DNA of 36,560 nucleotides from Planctomycetota bacterium (GCA_021776825.1 JAJFFG010000100.1:1-36560), one strand, 5' to 3'; numbered from the stretch's first letter, positions 1-9,015 are shown. Made by a program: numbers and translations. The notes: a model not told the origin generated them from the sequence alone.

Positions 1-694
1 GCGGAATTTCCGCCATGAGGCGGTGCGAGGAGGCTTCGTCTGCTCCCGTTCGCGGGCGACAAGGCGCGGCACAGCGGACTGCCGGAGCGGCCAGCACGCT
101 GGCGGGGAGGAGGTCTACCGTGGCGAACCGGACCAGCATGCTTTCGATGTACTTCTCCGGGTTCGCCATGAAATTCACCTCGTCGATCAGCGAGATGTAC
201 GAGCCCAGCAACTGGTCGTACGTGTTGCACGTTTCGCACGCGAGATCGGCGACTCGCCGATTGTATCGGTTCTCCTTGACGATGCGATAGAGCGGGCTCT
301 CGTCGATCTGCCGCACGGTACATCCGTCGAGCTTGGTCACGCGCTTCACGAGCCAGTCATAGCCGCCGTTCACTGCCTGAATGACGCCAAGCACTCCGTT
401 GCTCCGGGAAGTCCTGTTCTTTCGAGTCATCTCCTTCAGGCAGTACTCGATCTCCCAGTCGATCCAGTCGCTCTGCCGGAAGTTGGGCGACACGACGACG
501 ATCGTGACCGATGTGTCGTACATCATGTCCCTCAGGACCTTCTTGATGTTCTCCGTCGAGGTGTCATTCAGGTCCGGTGAGTCAGACGTCTCGCCCTGGT
601 AGTAGGTCGCGTCGTCGCCTAACGCCTTGACGATCGCGTCGCGGGTCGATTGGGCTTCGCTGTGCTTGTACGAGATGAATGTCTTTCGCGCCAT
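1..694 (-). CDS. TIR-like (ThsB/DUF1863-type) domain protein, partial
   Basis: The frame is open from the ATG at 692-694 to the left edge, giving at least 231 codons; the C-terminus is outside the window. The N-terminus MARKTFISYKH is a TIR strand-A motif. Residues 50-88 (KKVLRDMMYDTSVTIVVVSP, then WIDWEIEYCLKE) match the MTH538/DUF1863 TIR family that includes Thoeris ThsB; Glu81 is the likely catalytic-type glutamate. TIR proteins of this family make NAD-derived signal nucleotides or degrade NAD during phage infection. A GGAGG ribosome site lies 7 bases before the start. The gene begins 11 bases after the stop of the membrane protein, so the two are almost certainly one transcript. No SIR2-SLOG or Macro-type ThsA partner is visible. 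The family call is confident; the defence role is inferred. Confidence 0.8.
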   Translation of the reverse strand, partial: MARKTFISYKHSEAQSTRDAIVKALGDDATYYQGETSDSPDLNDTSTENIKKVLRDMMYDTSVTIVVVSPNFRQSDWIDWEIEYCLKEMTRKNRTSRSNGVLGVIQAVNGGYDWLVKRVTKLDGCTVRQIDESPLYRIVKENRYNRRVADLACETCNTYDQLLGSYISLIDEVNFMANPEKYIESMLVRFATVDLLPASVLAAPAVRCAAPCRPRTGADEASSHRLMAEIP

Positions 695-705
695 CTGGAC
701 GCCTC

Positions 706-1113
706 CTACGTTAGCACCAAGGCGACGATCATCACCACGACGATGGTCCCGGTCACGGTGCCGTGAAATAGACGCAGCGTCGCTGAAAACCCGATACTGA
801 ACTGAGCGTCCACATTGCCCTCAAATGGGCGCGTGTCCATCGAGTAGTCGATCTCGCTCGGCGACAGGGCAGCAGTGTGATCGTAGAGTTCGCGGAACAG
901 AGTCTCCTGCCTGAGAAAGTAGGCGTCAAGAGTCCAGAAAGCGAAGCCTGGGAAGTACGCGAGATACACGAATAGAGGATTCGTCTCAGCGGCCGCCAGC
1001 GCGAAAAGAGCTGAGCAGAGAGTCACGCTCCAGCCCTTGATGGCGAACGAGTTGCTTGCCATTCGATTGATGACCCCCTGGATCATCTGCAAGTGAGCAA
1101 TCTTGCCGTCCAT
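706..1113 (-). CDS. Small three-helix membrane protein, partner of TIR protein
   Basis: The protein is 135 residues long. It has two closely spaced hydrophobic helices (about residues 29-43 and 46-63), a conserved-looking stretch WTLDAYFLRQETLFRELYD after them, a polar segment, and a third helix at the C-terminus (about 117-134). The pattern MIQGVINRMASNSFAIKGW followed by paired helices is one I associate with hypothetical membrane proteins encoded beside DUF1863 TIR genes. The chosen ATG has GAGGTG just upstream; the frame stays open far beyond it, but that extension has no protein-like character. By analogy with two-helix SLATT-type effectors it could permeabilise the membrane when the TIR partner signals. 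No nucleotide-sensing domain is recognisable, so the mechanism is unknown. Confidence 0.75.
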   Translation of the reverse strand: MDGKIAHLQMIQGVINRMASNSFAIKGWSVTLCSALFALAAAETNPLFVYLAYFPGFAFWTLDAYFLRQETLFRELYDHTAALSPSEIDYSMDTRPFEGNVDAQFSIGFSATLRLFHGTVTGTIVVVMIVALVLT

Positions 1114-1361
1114 GCGCACCTCGATGTGCCGGTTGCCTTGAGCCCGCGATTGTCCTGGGTGGTCCGTGTCTGCGGATGCTCGGATCTGCGCCCGGCGTCC
1201 GACTCGACCCGCAGGATACACGTCCCTACCTCGGCGTTTCTTCGGCCCGGGCGACGGCACGGGCGCCCTGGGACCGGGTGTGGTGGTTGGATGGTGGGAC
1301 CGTGCGGCACGCTGAGAAGTGGGGTTAACTCGGAGCGTCTCCACTTCCACGCCGTGGCCGC
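1114..1361. other. Intergenic region upstream of the TIR/membrane pair
   Basis: This 248-base gap separates the lipoprotein from the membrane-protein gene and should contain the promoter of the TIR operon. A 7-bp inverted repeat (GAAGTGG ... CCACTTC, about 1315-1347) is present. I see no convincing promoter boxes. Confidence 0.3.
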
Positions 1362-1757
1362 TCACTCCGTTGGCGGAGCGTTCTCCACCGGCTCCAGAGC
1401 CGCTGCCACATGGTCCTGGTCGAGCCCGTACCAAGCGCCGCTCGCGGCGTCCACCACGACCGGGATGAGACCGAAGACGATGTCGAGCACGACCCAGCCA
1501 GCACCGACAGAGTTCGTCAGCACGACAGTCTTGTTCTCGAAGCCCGACTTCCGAAACTCGACATTGTGGCTCTGGTCGGACTTCAGTACGACCTCGAACG
1601 GCGTCTTGCCCAGCATCTGGCCGTTCACGTACACGTTCGCGCCAGTCGGTTCCGAGCTGAAGTTCACGGCATCGGTGGAGCCGCTGAAAACCGTGGCGCA
1701 CCCCGGAGCCACGAACAGTGCGAGTCCCAGCGCGATCACAAACAACTTGCGAGTCAT
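1362..1757 (-). CDS. PEGA-domain lipoprotein
   Basis: The protein is 131 residues long. It starts with a signal peptide (MTRKLFVIALGLALFVAPG) ending at a lipobox-like APGC, so it is probably a lipoprotein. A PEGA-type beta domain follows, with the pattern SSEPTGANVYVNGQMLGKTP. Near the C-terminus is a hydrophobic stretch (WVVLDIVFGLIPVVVDAASG) that could sit in a membrane. GGAGG lies 7 bases before the ATG and fixes this start over the longer open frame. PEGA domains are surface-exposed modules usually thought to bind other cell-envelope parts. The gene lies between the replication gene and the TIR module on the same strand, so it may be island cargo. Its function is otherwise unknown. Confidence 0.75.
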   Translation of the reverse strand: MTRKLFVIALGLALFVAPGCATVFSGSTDAVNFSSEPTGANVYVNGQMLGKTPFEVVLKSDQSHNVEFRKSGFENKTVVLTNSVGAGWVVLDIVFGLIPVVVDAASGAWYGLDQDHVAAALEPVENAPPTE

Positions 1758-1907
1758 GGTTGCTCCTCCGTTGCGTCTGCTCTCGACATCACACCCCCAC
1801 TCTCCAGGAACCGCGGCTGCGCATGCAACTCGCAACTTCAAGTTGCCCGGTGCGCGGGCGGGCAGGTTCACCAGATGGGACCGCAGTCACTGGTTCTGCC
1901 CTCAGAG

Positions 1908-1947
1908 TGCATACCTCTCCCCTTCAAGCAACGGGGAGAGGTATGCA
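1908..1947. repeat. Perfect 15-bp inverted repeat (hairpin) after the rep gene
   Basis: The arms 1908-1922 (TGCATACCTCTCCCC) and 1933-1947 are exact reverse complements with a 10-base loop. The right arm begins 19 bases beyond the rep stop codon. No T-run follows on the minus strand, so it is not a textbook terminator. Because the neighbouring gene is a HUH nickase, it could instead be the hairpin of a rolling-circle origin. Confidence 0.8.
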
Positions 1948-1965
1948 GCCAACCGACTCGCAGGC

Positions 1966-2793
1966 TTAGCCGTGCGAGCGGAACAAGGGCAGCGTCTCAG
2001 TCCCGCGCAGGTGCCCGACGAGCGTCCAGTCGCCGTCGAACTCCTTGGTGGCGTACTTCACGGCGTACGCCGCACCGCCGCGCTCCGGGTCGTACGCGTA
2101 GATGCGCGCGAACCCGTGGCGCTTCGACCAGATGTCCATCGCGTGCAGCCGCCGCATCTCGCGCGTGCCGGCTGCCAGGAAGTGCGCGTGCCAGTCGCCG
2201 CGCTTCTGCCGCTCGAACGCGACGAAGGCGTAGAGGCCCTCGTGCGGTCGCTTCCAGTAGTTGCGTCCCCACTGTCGGCGTGAGAGCTCGTTGAAGAACC
2301 GACCAACGGCGCGCTGCGCGTAGTCGAGACTCAGGCACGTCTCGAACGTCAGGTGCCCGAACCACTGCCACGGGTAGGGGAGCAGCATGTCGCGCAGCGC
2401 CTTCTGCACGGCCCAGCCGCGCTGACGGTCGGCGCGGATGCGCTTCCATCGCCGCTTCTCGTGCGGGGCCATGTCCTTGAGGTGCCACCACTCGCAGTGC
2501 GCGAGCATCTCCGGGATGGCGTGAACGTCGATAGCCGTCCCGATACGCTTCGCTGCGATGAGGAGGCGTTCGCGATCTGAGTCCGGGTTCGGTCCGATCT
2601 GGGAGCCGCTCGCGATGCTCTTCCTGTTGGCGTTTGCGGTTGCCGCGTTCCAGGTGTTGACTCCGCGTTTCGGCTGGCTGCTCGCGCTCGGCGCATCCGT
2701 CGTAGGGTTCGCGGTTGCGGCCTGGCTCGTCAGCCTGCTTGCGTCCATCGGTGCGCCTGGACGACCCGACGAGTAGTCGTTCGCGTCGGTCAC
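1966..2793 (-). CDS. HUH-type rolling-circle replication initiator (Rep-like)
   Basis: The protein is 275 residues long. The first 75 are a low-complexity Ala/Thr/Asn/Ser region. The catalytic part shows the three Rep signatures in order: a motif-1-like strand WFGHLTFE (144-151), a HUH metal site in GDWHAHFLA (His202 and His204), and a tyrosine motif AAYAVKYATKE (Tyr243 and Tyr247). Such enzymes nick one DNA strand and start rolling-circle replication of plasmids, phages or integrated elements. The start is a GTG that overlaps the stop of the upstream small ORF in a GTGA junction, implying coupled translation. A strong hairpin lies 19 bases downstream. The exact subfamily is not recognised, and there is no helicase domain. 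Confidence 0.7.
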   Translation of the reverse strand: MTDANDYSSGRPGAPMDASRLTSQAATANPTTDAPSASSQPKRGVNTWNAATANANRKSIASGSQIGPNPDSDRERLLIAAKRIGTAIDVHAIPEMLAHCEWWHLKDMAPHEKRRWKRIRADRQRGWAVQKALRDMLLPYPWQWFGHLTFETCLSLDYAQRAVGRFFNELSRRQWGRNYWKRPHEGLYAFVAFERQKRGDWHAHFLAAGTREMRRLHAMDIWSKRHGFARIYAYDPERGGAAYAVKYATKEFDGDWTLVGHLRGTETLPLFRSHG

Positions 2794-3011
2794 GGCCGCA
2801 CCTCGCGCGAGTTCCGCGACAGTGAGTCAGCGATGCGGAGCAGCGTGTCCCGGTCGTCGTCTGAGAGCTTGGGCCACGCGGCCAGGAGCGCGCGCAGACG
2901 TGCGTCTTGCGCGCCTTCCTGGCCAAGCGTGACCCCAAGCGCGGGCGTTTCGAGCCTAGATCCGGGGTTTCCTAAACCGTAGGTCGCAGGTTGTGGTGCC
3001 CTCAGCTGCAC
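2790..3011 (-). CDS. Small ORF translationally coupled to rep
   Basis: The frame encodes up to 73 residues from a GTG, ending in a stop that overlaps the rep start. The last 40 residues (RLRALLAAWPKLSDDDRDTL, then LRIADSL) look like a real two-helix mini-domain, of a type seen in short accessory proteins of mobile elements. The first 25 residues are read across the tRNA-like fragment and look artificial. The true start may therefore be further in, although I found no better start codon. Function unknown. Confidence 0.45.
   Translation of the reverse strand: MQLRAPQPATYGLGNPGSRLETPALGVTLGQEGAQDARLRALLAAWPKLSDDDRDTLLRIADSLSRNSREVRP
2971..2992 (+). other. tRNA-like fragment, possible attachment site
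   Basis: CCTAAACCGTAGGTCGCAGG followed by TT resembles a tRNA from the anticodon (CCU, arginine type, within a TTCCTAA loop) through the variable loop to the 5' strand of the T arm. The normal TTCGA T-loop and 3' acceptor are absent, and the bases before it do not form a tRNA. Such partial tRNA copies are typical at the ends of integrated elements. The intact tRNA would have to lie left of the window. Confidence 0.35.
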
Positions 3012-3052
3012 TCCTGAGACCGCGTTCTGAGCTCACCGCCTGCGCAGAAGCA

Positions 3053-3090
3053 ACACGGCCCCGGCTGGGACTTCCCAGCCGGGGCCGTGT
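3053..3090. terminator. Strong 18-bp hairpin, probable terminator
   Basis: Arms 3053-3070 and 3073-3090 are perfectly complementary and GC-rich, starting ACACGGCCCCGGCTGGGA. The hairpin sits about 57 bases downstream of the minus-strand outer-membrane gene. On that strand it is followed by TGTTGCTT, and on the other by TCGTTCG. It could end transcription from both sides and separates the island from the chromosome. Confidence 0.65.
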
Positions 3091-3147
3091 TCGTTCGCGG
3101 GTCTTCGCCGCCTACGGATCGTCGCCACCCAGGACGCGCGCCCGCGC

Positions 3148-4161
3148 TCAGAAGCGGAGCACGAGGTCGAACGTCAGCCGATTCTCGAGCAGATGCTCGC
3201 GGTCGGTCGCCGACCACTCGTACGCCGCACCGAAACTCACGTCCTCCGAGGCGAACCAGCGGAAGCCGAATGCCAGTGACACGACCGTGTCGCCTTCGAC
3301 GTCACCGGCGCCGATGCTCGTGAGGTCGAAGCCCTCCACCGGCAGCGGCACGGTCGGACCGAGGCCGAGGTTGCGCTCGGCATCGTCGAGGTAATGGTAG
3401 CCGTTGGCCTCCAGCACGCCGGACAGAGACTCGGTCAGCGGGACGTCGACGTGGGCGTGGGCGTGAACGAGGCTCGGGTCGTCGTCGCTGTCGGTCGGCA
3501 GCTTGATGCCAGCGGTCGTGATGATGTTGAAGCCGTCCATCGCTCGCGCGTACGAGCCGAACACGTCGAAGATGCCGCTGCCGGTGCCCTGGAGCACGTC
3601 CTTCGCGCCCGTCTTGGTCTCGTAGGTGACGCCCACGGCGGCGGTCGCGAGCGCGTCGTCGTCCTCCCACACCTTCACCTTGGGACCGACCGCGATGTCC
3701 ACAAAGCCCGTGCCGTTCGGAAGCCCGGCCGCCTCGAGATCGGCGTAGCCGTCCTTGTAGGCGGTGATTTGGACGTCATCGCTCACGGCGACGTGGATCT
3801 GCATCGCGGCGATGCGGGCGCGGCCGCCGGCGACGGCGCTCGTCCGGGGGAAGTGCTGGTACATCACCAGTGGGCGGAGCTCGTTCCAGATGAAGGGATG
3901 GTGGAAGTCGAGGTTGGTGATCGGTCGAGCAAACGAGTCGTAGCGGTTCGCCTTGCGTGGGGCGGAGCCCGTCCAGCAACGCAGACCCTCGACCGAACTG
4001 CGCTCCTCGCCCAGCGCGGCGTAGGTGTCCGCGTCCTCCGCGATGATCGCCTCGACCGTCTCTGCCAGCGCCGACGGCGCTCTCTCGCTCGTCGTGTCGT
4101 CGGCAAGTGCCGCTGTCGCCACCATGGCCAGTAGGCCAGCTGCTCCCAGGATCGTCCGCAT
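3148..4161 (-). CDS. Predicted outer-membrane beta-barrel protein
   Basis: The protein has 337 residues with a clear signal peptide (MRTILGAAGLLAMVATAALA, cleavage near residue 20). The rest alternates polar and apolar residues in the way of beta-barrel strands and ends RLTFDLVLRF, a typical terminal strand with a final phenylalanine. The pattern resembles uncharacterised transporter-like barrels (MetA-pathway-type phenol degradation or DUF3187-like), but I cannot assign a family. GGAGGAG precedes the ATG at good spacing. It is divergent from the DUF4129 gene and ends at a strong hairpin. Function unknown; likely a surface channel. Confidence 0.6.
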   Translation of the reverse strand: MRTILGAAGLLAMVATAALADDTTSERAPSALAETVEAIIAEDADTYAALGEERSSVEGLRCWTGSAPRKANRYDSFARPITNLDFHHPFIWNELRPLVMYQHFPRTSAVAGGRARIAAMQIHVAVSDDVQITAYKDGYADLEAAGLPNGTGFVDIAVGPKVKVWEDDDALATAAVGVTYETKTGAKDVLQGTGSGIFDVFGSYARAMDGFNIITTAGIKLPTDSDDDPSLVHAHAHVDVPLTESLSGVLEANGYHYLDDAERNLGLGPTVPLPVEGFDLTSIGAGDVEGDTVVSLAFGFRWFASEDVSFGAAYEWSATDREHLLENRLTFDLVLRF

Positions 4162-4677
4162 GGTCTTCTCCTCCGGGCTTCGCAGTTCGTGCAGCCCTCC
4201 GGCCGCTCACACGCCGGTCTACGTGTGGAGCGAGTCTGGTCACAGGGGCAATCAGGGGTGCCGGGGCATTAGGGCCATTCGGGTGTGACGGATGTCGCCA
4301 ATCAGGCGATGGCACGGGTCGGCGCTCGGATGGGCTGCATCGCCGCCGAGACGATCCCGCCCAGACTCGCACCGAGCGTGATCCGGAGGATGGACCAAGC
4401 TCTCCGCGTGTGCTGACGTGTTCACGGACCTCGCTCCGATTCGTCGAGATCTGGGCCGCCTCCTGACCCGTCACCCGGCCCCTCCCCGGGCGGTCCGATC
4501 GGCGGCTGGGGCGGTGCCGGCGGAGCCGCGGCCCGGGACGCAGAAGGCGTTCGGTCTCAAGTGGTCCGCCTGGGCTGGGTGGCCCGTGCGATGCCGAAGG
4601 ACGCCAGCGTGCGCCCCGCGTTTGCGTCTCGCGGCATGCACGTCGACACTGGCTGAAGGGAGGCTGATCCGACACGC
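4162..4677. other. 516-base gap between divergent genes
   Basis: No convincing gene is present. The open frames here are short and lack recognisable domains or ribosome sites. It presumably holds the divergent promoters of the outer-membrane gene and the MoxR cluster, but I cannot point to specific promoter elements in this GC-rich sequence. Confidence 0.4.
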
Positions 4678-5508
4678 GTGCGGAGTGACGACGACTCGTC
4701 CCGAAGGGAAGCGCCTACGCGACGTCGGGCCCGAAGGGCGCGGTGGACGCCGCTCGTTCTGATGGCGTGCGTGCTCCTGCTTGCCGCAACGGCAGGGCGC
4801 GCGGCGGCTCAGGACGCTCCCGGCGCCCTGGCCGATCCGACAGACCTCACCGAGATCGTGGAGCGCGTCTTCTCCGACGAGCGTTACCAGCGCGAGCTCC
4901 CGGAACCCCGCGCCCAGGTTCCGCCCCCGGACTCCCCTGACCGGACGCAGCCGACGACCCAGACGAATCCGGAAGAGGACGGCGGCGGCACGGGCGGGCT
5001 GCCGAACGTCGGCTTCTCGGCCGGCGGGATGATTGCCACGGTGTTCACCTGGCTGATGTGGGGCGCGATGGCCATTGGTGTCATCGTCTTGATCATCTGG
5101 CTCGTGCGGACGCGAGCGGCGCTCGTCGACCCGACGAAAGAGGCTCGACGTGACGTCGCGAAGGGACGGTCCGTCGACGCGCGAGCGCCGGACGCGGGCC
5201 TGCCCGGCGACGACGCCGATGCACTCGCATTGGCGGCCGAAGGAGACTACGACGCCGCCGTGCACGCACTGCTCCTGGCAGCGCTCGGCAGCCTGTTCCG
5301 GTCCGGGCGCGCGGAGCGCGACGATGCGCTGACGAGTCGCGAACTCCTCGAGGTCGCCCAGCTCGAGGACGAGTCACGGGACTCGCTGGGCACGCTGGTC
5401 GCGACCGTCGAACGAAGCCACTTCGGCGGTCGCCCTCTCACCCGCGACGATTTCGACTCATCCCATCGCCGATACGAGTGCCTCCAGCTGAGCGACGAGC
5501 GGCCATGA
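4678..5508 (+). CDS. DUF4129-domain membrane protein, first gene of MoxR cluster
   Basis: The protein has 276 residues. An arginine-rich N-terminus (RRARRARW) and a hydrophobic core ending GRAAAQ form a signal peptide. A Gly-rich linker precedes a transmembrane helix at about 118-142. The cytoplasmic C-terminus (about 178-272) carries the DUF4129 pattern, with AAEGDYDAAVHALLLAALGS, a TSRELL motif and a late FGGRPL motif. The chosen GTG has only a distant GGAGG, so the start is uncertain; an ATG at 4762 is the alternative. Its stop overlaps the start of the next gene. DUF4129 proteins accompany MoxR/DUF58 loci in several phyla, but their biochemical role is not known. Confidence 0.7.
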   Translation: MRSDDDSSRREAPTRRRARRARWTPLVLMACVLLLAATAGRAAAQDAPGALADPTDLTEIVERVFSDERYQRELPEPRAQVPPPDSPDRTQPTTQTNPEEDGGGTGGLPNVGFSAGGMIATVFTWLMWGAMAIGVIVLIIWLVRTRAALVDPTKEARRDVAKGRSVDARAPDAGLPGDDADALALAAEGDYDAAVHALLLAALGSLFRSGRAERDDALTSRELLEVAQLEDESRDSLGTLVATVERSHFGGRPLTRDDFDSSHRRYECLQLSDERP

Positions 5509-6725
5509 GTAGTCCATTCCGTCGCCGGACTCTCATCACGCTCGTCACAGTGACCGCTCTCTCGTTTGGGTTGGCACTCCTGCTGAGCGTCTTCGACGAC
5601 GGTCTCGGCGGGGATCCCTCCACCGGATCCGACACCTTCAGCGTGTCCGCGCTCGGGCATGCGGCGTGGATCGAGATGCTGGATCACGCCGGTGTGCCCA
5701 TCGTCGTCGCTCGCAGCGCTCGGCGAGAGGGCCAGGAGGGTTTGCTCGTCGTGGCGGAGCCCGAGCTCGATGAGGAGACCATGGACGCCGTGGTCCGCCG
5801 GATCCGGTCGTCGTCTGCGGCGTTGATCGTCCTGCCAAAACGGCTCGGTGTTCGAGACCGTCGGCGTCCCGAATGGATTCGCGGCGTGACCACTGTGCCG
5901 GCCGATCAGGTGGATACGCTGCTCGAGCGACTCGAGGTCGACGCGCGAGTGATCCGACCGACCGACGGCCTGCGGCTCGGACGATGGAGCGGCTCGGACC
6001 GACCGACTCTCTCCGACCCCCAACTGCTCACCTCGGTGGAGGGTGTCGAGACGATCCTGGGCGGCCCGGATGGCGTGCTGCTCGGCCGCGTCCGGTTTCG
6101 TGCCAGGCCGGTGCTGATCCTCAGCGACCCCGACATCATCGCCAACCACGGCCTGCATCGGGGCGACAACGCCGCCATTGCGTTACGGGCCGTGCGCGAC
6201 GCGGCTTCGGCCGGCACCGTGGCGGTCTTCGACGAGACCGTCCACGGGTTCGCGCTCGAGCGCTCCATATGGCGCGAGCTGTTTCGCTTCCCGCTGGCGT
6301 TTGCCACCGTGCACGCGGCGCTCGCTCTGATCCTGCTCCTGTGGGCCGGGATGGTGCGCTTCGGCACGCCCGAGCTCGTCCCGCCGGAGTTGGGGGAGGG
6401 GCGACGCGCCCTGATCGACAACACGGCCGACCTCCTCGCGTACGGCGGACACTCGGCCCACGCGCTGCGTCGCTCGTTCGATCGCGCGGTCGACGACGTG
6501 CTCGCACGCTACGGCGACGAGACGCTCCGGCGTCGCGAACGACTCGCCGCGGTGGAGGCCATCGCGGCGCAGCGCGGAGTGACGGTCGACGTCCGGCGGA
6601 TCGCCGCCGACGTGTCGAACGTCGTCGCAGTCGCCGGCAGGCGAGGGGCATCGGCAAGGCGGATCGTCGCGATCGCTCGACGGGTCCACGCATGGAGACG
6701 TGAGACCCTCGACGGAACACGCTGA
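5505..6725 (+). CDS. DUF4350-domain membrane protein
   Basis: The protein has 406 residues. It starts at an ATG that overlaps the preceding TGA. An N-terminal helix (about 11-29) anchors it. A Rossmann-like periplasmic segment follows (GHAAWIEMLDHAGVPIVVAR, then LLVVAEPELDEET), typical of DUF4350, which resembles glutamine-amidotransferase-like sensor domains. A second helix (about 265-285) contains FATVHAALALILLLWAGMVR. The cytoplasmic tail after RFGTPELVPPE is helical, ending in an Arg-rich segment. It is found between DUF4129 and MoxR genes in other genomes, including mycobacteria. The function is unproven; it probably works with the MoxR chaperone at the membrane. Confidence 0.75.
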   Translation: MSSPFRRRTLITLVTVTALSFGLALLLSVFDDGLGGDPSTGSDTFSVSALGHAAWIEMLDHAGVPIVVARSARREGQEGLLVVAEPELDEETMDAVVRRIRSSSAALIVLPKRLGVRDRRRPEWIRGVTTVPADQVDTLLERLEVDARVIRPTDGLRLGRWSGSDRPTLSDPQLLTSVEGVETILGGPDGVLLGRVRFRARPVLILSDPDIIANHGLHRGDNAAIALRAVRDAASAGTVAVFDETVHGFALERSIWRELFRFPLAFATVHAALALILLLWAGMVRFGTPELVPPELGEGRRALIDNTADLLAYGGHSAHALRRSFDRAVDDVLARYGDETLRRRERLAAVEAIAAQRGVTVDVRRIAADVSNVVAVAGRRGASARRIVAIARRVHAWRRETLDGTR

Positions 6726-6742
6726 GAGGCAGGAGACACTCG

Positions 6743-7695
<953 letters not shown>

Positions 7696-7699
<4 letters not shown>

Positions 7700-9015
7700 T
7701 CGTCCCGACCCGTCGGTTCGTGGTCTTCGGCGTCGCGGGCACTGTGCTCGCGTTGCTGCCGATCCTCGTCGTTCCGCACGCCTGGGTCGTCTGGGCTGCG
7801 TATGTCGCGGTGCTCGCCGTGCTCGCGCTCGGCGATCTCGCGCTGACGCCGTCACGGGGCCTCGTCGAACTGAACGTCGTGACGCCCGATCTGATCTACA
7901 TCGGCGCCGACGCCGTTCTGAGCGTCGAGATCGGGGTGCCGCGCTGGCGTCGCGCGGCCCGCTTCCACGGACTCGTCGAGGTCGATCCCGATCTGGTCGA
8001 GCCGGAGCTGTTCGAGATCGACGTCCCGGCGCAGGGACGGGGCGTTGTCTCTCTGACGCTCAGTGCCCACCGACGCGGACGGCCGATGGTGCGTCTTGTT
8101 TGGCTGCGATGGCAGGGTCCGTCCGGGTTGCTCGAGCGGCGGCTACGACAACCGCTCGACACGGTCGTGCGAGTCGCGCCCAACGTGCGGGCCGTGCAGA
8201 CCGCGGCCCTGCGCATGTTCAGCAACCGCGAGTTCCTGACCGGTCTCAAGGTCGAGCGGCACCTCGGCGAGGGTTCCGAGTTCGATGCACTGCGCGACTA
8301 CGTCCAGGGCATGGACCCACGCGCCATCGACTGGAAGGCGTCGGCTCGTCACACCAAGCTGATCTGCCGTCAGTTCCGCGCCGAGCGCAACCACCAGATC
8401 GTGCTCGCGTTCGACACTGGGCACCTGATGAGTGAGCCGCTGAACGGCGTTCCGAAGCTCGATCACGCCATCAACGCCGCCTTGCTGCTCGGCTACGTGT
8501 CGCTCCGGACCGGTGACCGCGTCGGGATGCTGTCATTCGACGCCGAAGTGCGGAGCGTGCTGGCCCCGCAGTCGGGCGTCTCGGCGTTACGGCGTCTGCA
8601 GGAACACGCCGCCGACATCGACTACACCGCAACGGAGACGAACTTCACGCTGGGTCTGACGACGTTGCTCGGGCACCTGAACCGTCGCTCGCTCGTCGTG
8701 CTGTTCACCGACTTCGTCGACTCCGTGACGGCGGAGCTGTTGGTGGAGAACGCGCGGCGCCTTTCGCGGCGTCACGTTCTCCTGTTCGTCGCGCTGCGCG
8801 ACGCCGGACTGGATGCGATGGAGCACGCGCTGCCGCAGTCGATCGACGACGTGAACCGCTCCGTTGTCGCCGGTGATCTCGTGCGAGAGCGCGACGTCGT
8901 GCTGAGCCGCCTCCGCCGAATGGGGGTGCTCGTGCTCGATGCGCCGCCGGAGCGACTCTCCGCGAACCTCATCAATCGGTACCTCGACGTGAAGCGCCGC
9001 GAGCTCGTGGGATGA
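7696..9015 (+). CDS. DUF58 domain protein (MoxR partner)
   Basis: The protein is 439 residues long. Two N-terminal hydrophobic segments lie at about 8-26 and 31-47. A beta-rich domain follows, and then the DUF58 hallmark GSEFDALRDYVQGMDPRAID with WKASAR (193-218). The remaining part is a von Willebrand A-like fold; its metal-site position reads FDTGHLM (239-245), so the DxSxS signature is degenerate. The start is a GTG overlapping the moxR stop. DUF58 proteins are the standard partner of MoxR ATPases. The combination suggests a membrane-associated chaperone system, probably linked to envelope stress, although this is inference. Confidence 0.9.

Larger units (their letters stand above)
1..2992. 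mobile_element. Probable end of an integrated mobile/defence island
   Basis: This stretch holds a TIR-domain protein, a small membrane protein, a lipoprotein, a HUH replication initiator and a coupled tiny ORF, all on the minus strand. It is visibly richer in A and T than the chromosome to the right, most clearly in the first 1.8 kb. A tRNA-like fragment at 2971-2992 sits just before housekeeping-type genes begin and may mark an attachment site. The left end and any integrase lie outside the window, so the island call is inference from gene content, composition and the tRNA-like remnant. Confidence 0.45.

Noticed and set aside
2558..2776. 72-residue plus-strand frame with two hydrophobic helices opposite the rep N-terminus
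   Set aside because: The hydrophobic look follows from the complement of the Ala/Thr/Asn-rich rep N-terminus; no ribosome site and no promoter were seen.
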